Of a stretch of DNA of 64,000 nt, positions 15,296 through 25,716 are shown one piece after another. The DNA lies in contig OW386285.2 in the NCBI GenBank assembly GCA_936432065.2, positions 141,389,235 to 141,453,234 of the forward strand. Direction: 5' to 3'. A program made the position numbers and the translations under genes. This DNA is from Rutpela maculata. Taxonomy: Eukaryota; Arthropoda; Insecta; Coleoptera; Cerambycidae. The notes beneath the pieces were generated by a model. It was given only the letters and a program-made list of their open reading frames with translations. It was not told the origin of the DNA and searched no databases. The first letter of the stretch is position 1. Each line of letters starts with the position of its first letter.

Positions 15296-15992
15296 AAAAA
15301 ACCGCTGCCCAAGGAATCACTACTTCCACATCCAGATTTTTTTATCTAAGTCACTCACAACAAAAAATTTTTTTATGTGGAAATAATTGTTTATGGAATT
15401 TTAATAATATAATATTTGAAATCCTCTACCCCAAAAACCCATAAAACGATACCCCACATCGGTAGCGGGGTGGGGGTGGTGATAGGGGGTGGTAGTAGGG
15501 GTGGATGAAGTAAAAAACCATTTTAAGGTTTCTGGTTCTTGTACACACCCTAAATCACATTTTTTTTTCATCCCCTTTAATAATGGGGTGGGGGTGGTAA
15601 TGGGGGTGGCTAATGCTAAAAATTTTTTTTGAAACCTCAGCTTCTCTTGTATATACTAAATACCAATTTTATGAACTCTTACCTGCTTGATTTACCTATT
15701 TTCCCGAAATTTACCCCAGTTTACCCCCCAACTCTTCGACGGAACGAGATGAAAATATAATCTAGTTCTAGATCTCATTAAAGTACATATGTGTACCAAA
15801 TTTCAAGTCAATATCTCAAACGGTTCCAGAGTAAACGTGAGCACAAAAAAAGTTACAGACCGACAGACAGAAATTTTGTTTTCGCTCAAACTTAAAATCT
15901 CGACATTTCGTGACATTCTAAGCCTATTTGAACAATAAAAATTTTTTAATTTTTTTTTGTCGTTACTATTCTTCCACTGGACGTGGAAGTAA
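15296..15992 (+). repeat. 0.67-kb interspersed repeat, copy 1
   Basis: Starts ccgctgcccaaggaatcac-tacttccacatccag and ends in the small hairpin cttccactggacgtggaag. In between are paired blocks rich in ggggtgggggtggt, a 'caaatttcaagtcaatatctc' stretch and a cgacagacag run. Other copies: 35474-35922 plus 27644-27930 (one copy split by an LTR element, opposite strand) and 60430-60737 (truncated). No ORF is common to the copies, so it looks non-autonomous. Confidence 0.75.
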
Positions 15993-17315
15993 TAGTCCAA
16001 TTAATTAAGTCGGCAAATCAAAATTTTGAGGTAAATACTTGAATTTTTGATATAACTTACTGTGATGTATTAGAACACGATTAATGAAAGAATTTTTTTT
16101 CTGAACCCCCGGGGAGGGGTGAAAAAAAAATAAAATAAAGTGTTTTTTCAAAATTACTCAAAATGTGTTAAAGCTAGTAAAAAAAGTTTCAAACAAAAAT
16201 TGTAAAGCATGAAATTTTATATAAAAATAATCTCTAGACTTTTTTTGGTATTACTAAAATTAACGGAGTTAGGCTGGTTAGAAATTAAGGGCTGATATGT
16301 ACAACTTTAAAAAATCATAGCGTGCTGAAAAGTTAATGAATTTAAAGTTTTTTTTTCCTATTTACTCAGAAAAATATGAACATTCGTTTCAGAGAAAGGG
16401 ATTTTTTTTAAAATTGTTAATAAAAAAGTTATTAAAATTTTATTTTTAATACCATTCTGTTCATTATTCAATATATTGAACATTTGCTTTTGAAATTTTT
16501 TTTTACCCATCATTTTCGAGCAGGTATGAATTTATTTACCTGTTTAATTTTTTTCCAAACGTAAGACACTGTTCGTGTGACGTCACGATAACTGAAAAGA
16601 AATAAAGAATGCGTACGACAAAGATAAAATGGTTTCGTAGCTGCTGCGTTGCCTACAAGACAAGTATACGTCACATCTACTGCCGTCATAAGTCATAAGG
16701 AGAATAGCCCATCTGTAAATTGTCGGTTGGCGAGGAAAGTAACAAAGGCGTTTGTTTTTTTTTCCCAACTAGTAAATATTAATTAAGAAAATCATATAGC
16801 TGCTTTTTATTCACTTATGTTTTTGTACTTTATAATTTTTTAATAATATTTTTAAATGCAGAACTCTTGGGTGCTCATATATCATTAGAATCTCATTTAT
16901 GACAAATATCTAGATGCGGCTTTTCACCTTATGACGGCAGCAAGGGCATCCGCGCGTGATGTCACAACTAACCTCAAAAATATGTGTTTCTTAAGATTTA
17001 AGAGTATTACGCAACTATTATTAAAATTTCTGCCTGGTTCCCGTATTTTCAACTAAAATCTAGTTCAGTGTAATGTTTATGAAGTTCTAAATACTTTGTC
17101 CCAATAAAATAGGACTCTTTTTGTAGGTTGGAAATCTAACCTGTAATTAGCAGTCTATTTCTATTAATCAACAATATTGAAAAATTATTTACGCGAATTT
17201 TTAAATATTTGCTTAGAGCCAATACCGGCTCCAAGCTAAAAATGCGTATACAAACATTAAAAATGAGAATAAACTTGAAAAACTTAAAATTTAAGGTTAT
17301 GTTGGTTACATGATG

Positions 17316-18432
17316 CAGAGGCCCGATATCTCAATGCAGCAGTTGTGAATGTTTTGGTGAATAAATGCTCCTACAAATTGTTAACAAAATTTTTAATTGT
17401 GGTCAAGTATAATAAGATTGTTTTGCGAAATCTACATACTTATACACGCTTCGTTTTATGTACATTTTGGTTATAGGTATTAGACACGTGGAATTTTGTT
17501 TTCATGATCTAAATATTTTTAAAATTAATCTTTGAATTGTAATGAAAGAAATTATTATTACTGCCAATACTTGCTGATTTCTACTAAATTTAGAATTATT
17601 TCTTTGACATTATTGATATAAATTAAAAATAAAGTACACAATATAATTTTTTTTTGCGAGAAAATTTTGCAGACAATTTATTGGAGTATTGGAAATAATT
17701 GTTTGAAACATCGTTTTAAATTAGTCGAAATTCGCGTATTTTAACCAAGGTTGCAAAAAATGTTTTTTTTATGCATTTTCGATTAAATTAATAAACTAAT
17801 CCGTAATGTAGAAGTAAAAAATTATTTGCAAAAATGAATATTTGCAATAGTGAAAATTATTTTTTTTCCACATTAACAATTGAAATCATTTTTCTTCTTA
17901 ATTTCAAAAAAATTGACAATTACAAATATTTACATTACTTATTTTTTTAAATTACAAAATTTCAATTATTTTAATTTATTACTTTTAAGACCATAAGAAA
18001 TTATTATAAAAATTATTATAATTGTATACATATTTTAAAAATTGTGTACACAGAAATATATTAATCAACATTTTTTTTTTGGATCATTAATTTCAATTTT
18101 GAATGAAAAAAAAATGACATTTAAAAAAAAATGATCGATACATTTCCATTAAAATAGATCATTGATATTATTCTATTCCTAACTTAAATAAAAATAAACA
18201 GTTTAAAAAATAAAATTGGATAAATTAAATAATAAATAATTGAACCATTTTTTGGATGGATGGATAATAATAATTAGAAGAAAATAATTCATTCTTAAAA
18301 CAAAATGTATGATCTATTCTATATTAAATTAATCTTATGAAAAGTTAAAATAAGAATTATTAAAAACAAATTTGTTAACAATTTTTAGGAGCATCTGTTC
18401 ACCAAAACATACACCACCGCTGCATTAAGATA
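17316..18432. mobile_element. 1.1-kb palindromic insertion present in one arm only
   Basis: The ends gatatctcaatgcagcag (17325) and gctgcattaagatatata (18419) are inverted, and ttttggtgaa...aggagca matches further in. The other arm of the host element (about 20600) reads straight through this site (catgatgcag joined to actagt), which gives an empty-site comparison. The interior is very AT-rich and has no ORF. Confidence 0.75.
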
Positions 18433-18954
18433 TATAGACTAGTTCACAAGTTCAAAGCCGTGTTAATGCTTAATAAAACTCGTGAAAATATGAGTGAGAG
18501 CTCACTGGATTCGGAATGACACCTAGAAAAATGTGCAAAAGTTTCAAACCCGCATATAAACAATTGCAAAAGTTATAAACAAATGAAGATTGAAAAAATA
18601 ACGAGTTTCGTTTTTTGCAAATAACTCGAAAACTATTAACATTTAAGAAAATTCAAAGGAAGATTTTTAAAGAGGAATGAATTTCAAATAAAAAAGTCCG
18701 AACTCCCGAAACTCTATGTCTATTATTAATAATTTAATGTTGAAAATGGAGCTCTTCGCAGCGAACACTAAGCCGTTACGATGCTCTGAAACCGGCCGTA
18801 ATAAGTAAAATATTTTTTATGTTATTAAATATTAATTTAAAAATTTTAAAAAATTATGGTATTATTTAGACACTTAAAGGAACAATATCCCGTTGGAAAA
18901 AAATTGTTTTACCGATTTTTCATAAAATGAGCCTATTGTTGTTTTGAGTTTTGC

Positions 18955-19455
18955 TCGAAAAATATGCATTTTTCCTATAAACACGTCAATAGAAATGTTG
19001 TTGAGATATAAATTTCCAATCGAAATGGCACCTTCAGAAGTCATAATTTTTTTTTTACCAAAAAAAAACACCCAGAAAACGAAACAAAAAAAAACGAAAA
19101 AATGCAATTTTTTATTTTTTTAAATTTTAGCCTGTAACTTTTTTCGGGTACATTTAGGCATAGACATTGCTGCATAAAAAAGCTGGCGTTTTACCGTTAA
19201 AATGATTATTAACGGGTAAAACGTCAGCTTTTTTTATGCAGAATATCTATGCCTAAATGTACCCGAAAAAAAGTTACAGGCTTAAATTTAAAAAAAAATG
19301 CATTTTTCCGTTTTTTTTTGTTTTGTTTTCTGAGCGTATTTTTGTAAAAAAAAAATTGACTTCTGAAGGTACCATTTCGATTGGAAATTTAATTCTCTAC
19401 AACTTTTCTATTGACGTGTTTATAGGAAAAATGCATATTTTTCCAGTAAAACTCA
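18955..19455. repeat. Palindrome A at the fold-back centre
   Basis: Arms 18955-19190 and 19205-19455 are inverted copies, with the centre near 19200. Identifiable blocks are aatatgcatttttcc, tttccaatcgaaatgg, gtaacttttttcgggtacat and gcataaaaaagctg. Short ORFs on both strands are by-products of the symmetry. Confidence 0.85.
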
Positions 19456-19599
19456 AAAATGTGAAAAGTGGACCTTTTTACTTCGATCTCAAAAACGCAC
19501 CCCTTTAAATGGTAGCACTCAGCGGTTTTCTCATATTTTGGGGTCAATTGAACATAAGAAATAATAAAAACCCTTTAACGTTTTAGTTCCTTTTTTTGG

Positions 19600-20170
19600 A
19601 CATAGACTAAAAATATTGTAATTAAAAATTAAAAAATCTTCTTTAAAAATTTTTTTTATTGTTTATAATATTTTGTTCCATTGTTTCATTATTTAAACAA
19701 ATTATTAAGAAAAAAATTTATTCCTAAACTTTATTATTTGCAATTCTTTACAAGATGGAAGAAAGAAAAAAAATTTTGTTGTTAATTTATTTTTTTATTT
19801 AATAAACAATTTGTTATTAACAATCGCCGAATGTGTTTATATTCTTTTTAGATAGAAAAAAAAATAACAAGAACAACCGTATACATAAACATGTTAAATT
19901 TATTTTTCTTTTTACATGTTTATGTATACGGTTGTTTTTGTTTTTTTTCTATCTAAAAACATTCGGCGATTGTTAATAACTAATTGTTTATTAAATAAAC
20001 AAATAAATTAACAACAAAAATTTTTCTGTTTTTCGTCTTGTAGAGAATTGCAAATAATAAATTTTAAGAATACATTTATTTCTTAATAATTTGTTTAAAT
20101 AATAAAAAAAAACATTATAAACAATTAAAAAAAAAATTAAGTAATTTTTAAATTTTTAATCATAATATTT
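19600..20170. repeat. Palindrome B at the fold-back centre
   Basis: Arms 19600-19890 and 19900-20170 are inverted, with the centre near 19893. Blocks include attcggcgattgttaataac, gtatacggttgt and catgtttatg. Confidence 0.85.
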
Positions 20171-21729
20171 TATACTAAAATGGCAAAAGAATTTTTATAA
20201 GGTCTCCATGAAGCGAAATAATTTTAGTAACTTTTGTTTAACAATTATCCGACTTGAAATATTAACGCAAAAAAATTTGTTAATTTACAATAGGCTCATT
20301 TTATGAAAAATCGGTGAAACAATTTTTTTTCAACGGGATATTGTTCCATTAAGTGTCTAAATAATACCATAATTTTTTAAAATTTTTGAATTAATATTTA
20401 ATAACATAAAAAAATATTTTTACTTATTACGAAACTCGTTATATTTTCAATATTCATTTGTTTATAACTTTTGCAACTGTTTATGTGCGGGTGTGAAACT
20501 TTTACACTTTTTCTAGACGTCATTCCGAATTCAATGAGCCCTCACTAATATGTTTACGAGCTTTACCAAGCATTAACACGGCCATGAACTTGTAAACTAG
20601 TCTGCATCTGCATCATGTACCTAACATAACCTTAAATTTCAAGTTTTTCAAGTTTATTCTTATTTTTAATGTTTGTGTACGCATTTTTAGCTTGGAGCCG
20701 GTACTGGCTCCAAGCAAATATTTAAAAATTCACATGAATAATTTTTCAATATTCTTGATTAATAGAAATAGACTGCTAATTACAGGTTAGATTTCCAACC
20801 TACAAAAAGAGGCCTATTTTATTAGTACAAAGTGTTTAGAACTTCATAAACATTACACTGAACTAGATTTTAGTTGAAAATACGGGAACCAGGCAGAAAT
20901 TTTAATAATAGCTGCGAAATACTCTTAAATCTTAAGAAACACATATTTTTGAGGTTAGCTGTGACGTCACGTGCAGATGCCCTATAGATGTGACGCATGC
21001 GCGTCTTGTAGGCAACGCAGCAGCTACGAAACAATTTTATCTTTGTCGTATGCATTCTTTATTTCTTTTCAGTTATCGTGACGTCACAAGAGCAGTGTCT
21101 TACGTTTGGAAAAAAACTAAGCAAGTAAATAAATTCATACCTGCTCGAAAATGATAAGTAAAAAAAAATTTCAAAAGCAAATGTTCAATATATTGAATAA
21201 TGAACAGAATGGTATAAAGAAAAAATCGTTTCACCGTTCAAAGTGGTTTTAATTGAAAATAAAAAAATTAAAATTTTTATAACTTTTTTATTAACAATTT
21301 AAAAAAAAATCCCTTTCTCTGAAACGAATGTTCATATTTTTCTGAGTAAATAGAAAAAAAATTTTTCAAATTCATTAACTTTTCAGCACGCTATGATTTT
21401 TTAAAGTTGTACATATCAGCCCTTAATTTCTAACCAGCTTAACTCCGTTAATTTTAGTAATACCAAAAAAAGTCTAGAGATCATTTTTATATAAAATTTC
21501 ATGCTTTACAATTTTTGTTTGAAACTTTTTTTACTAGCTTTAACACATTTTGAGTAATTTTGAAAAAACACTTTATTTTATTTTTTTTCACCCCTCCCCG
21601 GGGGTTCAGAAAAAAAATTCTTTCATTAATCGTGTTCTAATACATCAAAGTAAGTTATATCAAAAATTCAAGTATTTACCTCAAAATTTTGATTTGCCGA
21701 CTTATTTAATTGGACTATAATTACTGGGT

Positions 21730-21860
21730 TAAATACGCAATTATTCAATTTGCAGACAATGCCCACATGCACGAGTCAAAACTCTGCGAATTCCGTTTGA
21801 TATATATTCGTGTGCGATATGCATAAAAAACAACTCTTTACCATCTGCAACACGAAATTG
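21730..21860 (+). repeat. Direct repeat, copy of 15150-15290
   Basis: See the first copy. This one lacks the interspersed-repeat insertion and continues into the right inner part of the outer element. Confidence 0.7.
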
Positions 21861-22048
21861 TGTAAGCGATCTTAAGTATATTTTTTTCGGATGGGCAGAC
21901 AACATGCAGATCCACACGGACCAGAATTAGTGCTGGTATTCGATAAAGTTGGTCGATAATTCGCGTCGTAGTTAAATTCAATTGAAAAAATATTATTTTA
22001 TTAAAGTTATAATAAAAATCTTAAACACGTTACCGTAATAATAATTAT

Positions 22049-22264
22049 TTATAAAAAATTTTGTTCGCCGTCGGTTTCTTCTTCAACATCATCATTTTCA
22101 ACCACTGACTCCTGGAACGTTTTCCGATAATCCTCAGTGAAATCATACATTTCTTCCTCGCTGTCATTGATATGTTCTAAAAACAAGTTTTCTTCATCTG
22201 AATCATCATCATCAGCAGCATTATTGTCGGTGAGCATTATTTGTTCGTTATCCTCCTCGACCAC
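22049..22264 (-). CDS. Short acidic ORF within the fold-back element
   Basis: 71 codons, extremely rich in Asp and Glu (DDDDSDEENLFLEHINDSEEE), no family recognised. On the same strand upstream (about 22680-22300) the sequence contains short peptide-like stretches with several stops. It may be the last scrap of a transposase gene, but no catalytic motif is visible. Confidence 0.2.
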   Translation of the reverse strand: MVEEDNEQIMLTDNNAADDDDSDEENLFLEHINDSEEEMYDFTEDYRKTFQESVVENDDVEEETDGEQNFL

Positions 22265-22737
22265 ACTGTTACTCGTAATTGCAACTGTAATTTTAAAAAT
22301 TAATCACCATTTGAAATTCATTGGAATTAACAAGAAAACTACGGTATTTTCGTACCATTGTCGTTATCAGCTACAAAAATTTCTTTGACGGTTTGTGGCA
22401 TTTCATCTCCATCAAACAGTCCTTCGATTTGCACCAGCCATACTCCTCAACTTTTAAGCTTGATGGCTTAGGCAAAGATGCGTTGCTCCATATTTTTGCC
22501 ACATATATTGTCCTACGGCACTGTTGCTCCAATTATCGGAAACATGGAGGGAGCATGCAAGCATCAAAGTTTATAATTTTTTTAAAATTTTTCCATATCA
22601 TTGACCACAGAGAAGTTACGTGTGGACAGGTGCAATATGAATATAAAACATTATGTATTCTTTCCTATTCTTTACAATAATTAGTAGATTAAATTAATAC
22701 AAAAAAGCAAAGTACAAGCCTTCCTGTATTCACAGAA

Positions 22738-23225
22738 GAGTGCTTCAGAATCATCATTTTGTACTGTTTGCAGACGGTGAATTATCATTTTTTTTTTTTT
22801 TTTACTAAAATTTGATACATTTTGGAGTACCCTATATAAAGTTTGGTGCATGACAGAACTGTCTGCAAAAGCGCTTCCGACATATTTTTATTCCTTTAAT
22901 TTCGAATTATGAACTTTGCAGACGGTAGTGTATCAGTTGAAAACATTGTTTTTTTATGCAAACCGGAAATCGTTTCCTACATCCCGTGCATGCGGGCAAA
23001 CCTTGAAAGTACCAAAAATTGAGCTTTATTGTATACATAATACTGATTAAATTACTTGCAGACGGTAGGCTATCAGTTCTGATTTTCTGTCACCATCTAC
23101 TAGTCTAATAGCAGTCTAGGCATAATGAACAAAATATAATACCTACCTATATAAGTGCACCCTATGCTTTTTTTAATTACCTACTGATTATTTTTAAGTT
23201 TTTAGTGCGCTACTCATAAGAGCGT
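22738..23225 (-). repeat. Right outer arm of the fold-back element
   Basis: Inverted match to 14445-14870; GCAGACGG motifs at about 22769, 22919 and 23060 mirror those of the left arm. Confidence 0.85.
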
Positions 23226-23790
23226 GTTTTTTATTTTTTGAAACTATAATTTAATTTTAACTTTTCAGTACGCTACTCACAAAAGCGTTTTTTAATTTTT
23301 TTTAACTATAATTTACCCACTCCCTGTCGCGGAAAATTCGAGTTTATGCCGGAGTCTCCGGTGATACGCTCATGAGGATTTCCTATCACTACCTCCCACC
23401 TTAGTCACCATACAAAGTCAATGGTGCCATATTATTGTATTGTCATCAGAATTGCATAAGTTTGCAAAGGTTCAAATAGATACAACAATTAGAAATGGGT
23501 GAAAAGTGAGTTATTAGATTTGCTTACAATGTTAAAGATCAAGTTGACAGAAGTGTGTTAAAAAAAGAGCCGATTAGACAATTCTGACATTCAAATCGGT
23601 TTCAGCGATAAAAAATACATGTGAAACAATTGTTCGCAATTCTGGGACTGAAAATGTTTGTTTTTTGTGTTTCGGTGTAATCTTATAATTTAAAATTCAA
23701 TTGATGGCTCTGAACATTGGTGTTTTTCCGTTATCAAAACTTTCACTTTTAAGCACATTAAATATGACAGTTTGTTGTTTATTATTTTGA
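23226..23790. other. No gene recognised
   Basis: AT-rich single-copy-looking DNA without long ORFs, splice pattern or clear repeat structure, apart from a short tract (cgctactcacaaaagcg) similar to the outer fold-back edge. Confidence 0.5.
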
Positions 23791-24095
23791 AGTAAAGTAA
23801 AGTAAAGTAGTCTTTATTTATCCAGAAAACAGATAATAAAATATAAATTTAAATACCTATCAAGGGGCGAGCGTAGAGGCGACTTCAATGTGAATATCAG
23901 TCGATATTCCGTTGAAGCAACGTCGAGCGCGGTTAGTACTTGGATGGACTCCCATCTTGGGAAATACAGCGTTCTCGTCCCATCTTCTAGAGGCTTTTAT
24001 ATCAGTGTATACTCGGAAGTTACGTAATTTCAGACGAGGATTACGTAGTGGATATACCATCCTTCGGAGGGGATGTAAAGCAGGCGGCAGAGCTG
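23791..24095 (-). mobile_element. LINE-like 3' end carrying an antisense 5S-like sequence
   Basis: On the minus strand the segment ends in ggataaataaagac-tactttactttacttt, a typical short-repeat tail of a non-LTR retroelement. About 100 bp upstream on the same transcript lies the complement of a 5S rRNA segment: on the + strand, GAAGCAACGTCGAGCGCGG at 23913-23931 followed by TTAGTACTTGGATGG. The 5S match is longer and better than the one at 11420. Confidence 0.55.
23908..23982 (+). repeat. 5S rRNA-like sequence (fragment)
   Basis: About 45 bases match the middle and 3' half of animal 5S rRNA, including the A-box/C-box region (GAAGCAACGTCG, GGTTAGTACTTGGATGG) and a following TGGGAA. The 5' third and the terminal helix are absent. 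Confidence 0.65.
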
Positions 24096-24591
24096 CCTAG
24101 TAGTTAACTACAAAATTGTAGTTAAACTACATTTTAACTACTAACTACGAGTACTTATAGGTAGTTGTGAATACAATGGTATTGTATTGAGTATTCACTA
24201 CTCAAACTACTTTTAAAAAGTAGTTGCAACTACTGTTCATGTGTTTTCATAGAATCTGTTTTTATATGTTGTTCTCATAAATGTGCTTAATAAATATCCA
24301 GCCCAGTTGTTCAGTGACACAAACAGTTTCAGATATATCCCCAATAATAAACTTTAATAATATTAAATATTTATTACAGAAATTAAAAAGGTTGCAAGTG
24401 GCAACAATGGAACAGCTTGTAAGTAAACTGTAGGGTAGGTTGTCAGGGCATTACGTAGGTACACTTTGCTTGCACACAGACGTAGAAAAGCATTTTGTGA
24501 CTTCTTGGCGCATATTGGCACAATCATTTTACAAATTATATAAGTATATTAGACTTTCCGGTTATGACATGTGACAAAGAAATGTTTCAGC

Positions 24592-24820
24592 AGAGGCGCA
24601 CTGAAGGGGGGGCTTTGGGGGCTTAAGCCCCCCCCTGGAGGCCAGGATTACATGTTTTAAAGTAAAAATGAAGGCATCGCCAAGGCGAATTGATTTTGTT
24701 TTGTAGTTCTATACTCCCTGTTAATCTTTTGTTCCATAAATATATTTAATGTATTAATCATATTATTATTATTATTATTTGTAGTAGCCCCCCCTCAGCA
24801 ATTTTCTGGGTGCGTCCCTG
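24592..24820. mobile_element. Small hAT-type MITE
   Basis: CAGAGGCGCA at about 24592 and TGCGTCCCTG at about 24820 are near-complementary ends. Flanks tgtttcag and ggtttcag are an imperfect 8-bp duplication, as expected for hAT. Inside are G-runs and C-runs at each end and an (ATT)n tract. Confidence 0.55.
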
Positions 24821-24900
24821 GGTTTCAGTGTCTTAAGTACACAGTTTAGTGACCTAATTTATTTCATCATGAAAAAAATTTCATGCTGAGTAAGTCTAAA

Positions 24901-25264
24901 GGAGCCTTCCATAAATGACCTCACGCTCCGGGGGGGGGGGGTCGTAATTACGTGACTAAGTGAGATAAGGGGAAGGGGGGGTCTGACTCAGTGTGACGTA
25001 ACGAATGGTGAACGAATCAAGAAAAGAAAAATATTGTAATTTTGATTTTTAGTAGCATTGAGCCCATGTGGTTTTTTGGATTTTAACTGGCACCCTCCCC
25101 CCCCCCGGGGCGAAAAATATCGTGAATAATAAATAACGGAATCGAAAAAAACAAAAGTGTGACGTAATTTTGGGGGGGTCTAACTCAGTGTGACAAAATG
25201 TGACAATGGGGGGAGGGGGTCTAAAATCTCAAAAATTGGCGTGACGTCATTTATGGATGGCCCC
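24901..25264. mobile_element. MITE with TIR ending ...ATGACGTCATTTATGG
   Basis: The left end GGAGCCTTCCATAAATGACC and the right end gcgtgacgtcatttatgg-atggcccc are inverted repeats. The interior holds G9-12 and C10 runs and repeated gtgtgacgtaa. This TIR type is widespread in animal genomes. No ORF. Confidence 0.7.
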
Positions 25265-25436
25265 AAAGTGTACCTACAAAAGTAGTTGCAAATGTAATTG
25301 AAGACGCGTAGTTAAACTGTAGTTAAACTACTCTTTCAAAATAATAATAAATAAAAGTACTCGAGTACTTTTCAACTACAATGCATTTGTATTAAGTACT
25401 CTGTAGTTAGTAGTTAACTACTCGGTCCCTTGTCTA

Positions 25437-25716
25437 TTAAATGTTAGGCAAGTAAAAGATCCCTACTCTTCTTAAGGGAAGAGGTTTGGCAAAATTTCCA
25501 GGTTGGGGGTAGCTGGTCTCCTGGCGTCGGTGATAGGCCCTGGTAGCGGAAATAGGCCGACGTTAAATAGTTAAAAAAAAAAATACCTATCATTACTTAC
25601 AATGCAAGCTTAGAGACTAAATCATTAAAATTAAAAATCGAAAAATAAAATACATAAAATGGCATGACGTATAATACCTATACACATATACCTCGACATG
25701 TATATTCATAAATATC
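25437..25716 (-). other. LINE 3' untranslated region and junction
   Basis: Downstream of the reverse transcriptase stop on the minus strand. Contains a T11 tract and AATAAA-like sequences but no clear poly(A) tail, so the 3' boundary with the hAT-like element at 25437 is uncertain. Confidence 0.35.

Larger units (their letters stand above)
15993..21718. mobile_element. 5.7-kb fold-back element nested in the larger one
   Basis: Begins TAGTCCAATT at 15993 and ends AATTGGACTA at 21718. The two arms (15993-18945 and 20285-21718) match as inverted repeats with few differences, including tgaacccccggggaggggtg against its complement at about 21590. The left arm is longer because a 1.1-kb palindrome sits in it. 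The centre is filled by two further palindromes. No coding region recognised in either arm. Confidence 0.8.
14445..23225. mobile_element. Large fold-back element with concentric inverted repeats
   Basis: Outer arms 14445-14870 and 22738-23225 are inverted repeats of each other. From the edges inward they share taggtaatta, agactagtagatggtgac, ccgtctgcaa, gcccgcatgcacggg and gcgctttt. The right arm has about 40 extra bases near its edge. The 10-mer CCGTCTGCAA or a close variant recurs at 14549, 14688, 14829, 15108 and 15270 on the left and in inverted form on the right, like subterminal transposase-binding sites. Apart from a short acidic ORF there is no transposase, so the element is non-autonomous. 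It contains several later insertions listed below. Confidence 0.8.
24092..25437. mobile_element. hAT-like non-autonomous element with GTAGTT subterminal repeats
   Basis: Ends carry many tagttaactac / gtagttaaactac / gagtact motifs. The left block at 24100-24240 and the right block at 25275-25437 are inverted relative to each other. No transposase ORF. It contains the two smaller insertions listed next. Confidence 0.6.

Noticed and set aside
18874..19508. Similar ORFs on both strands around 19000-19500
   Set aside because: Arise from the two arms of palindrome A; composition is poly-Phe/Lys and no domain is present.
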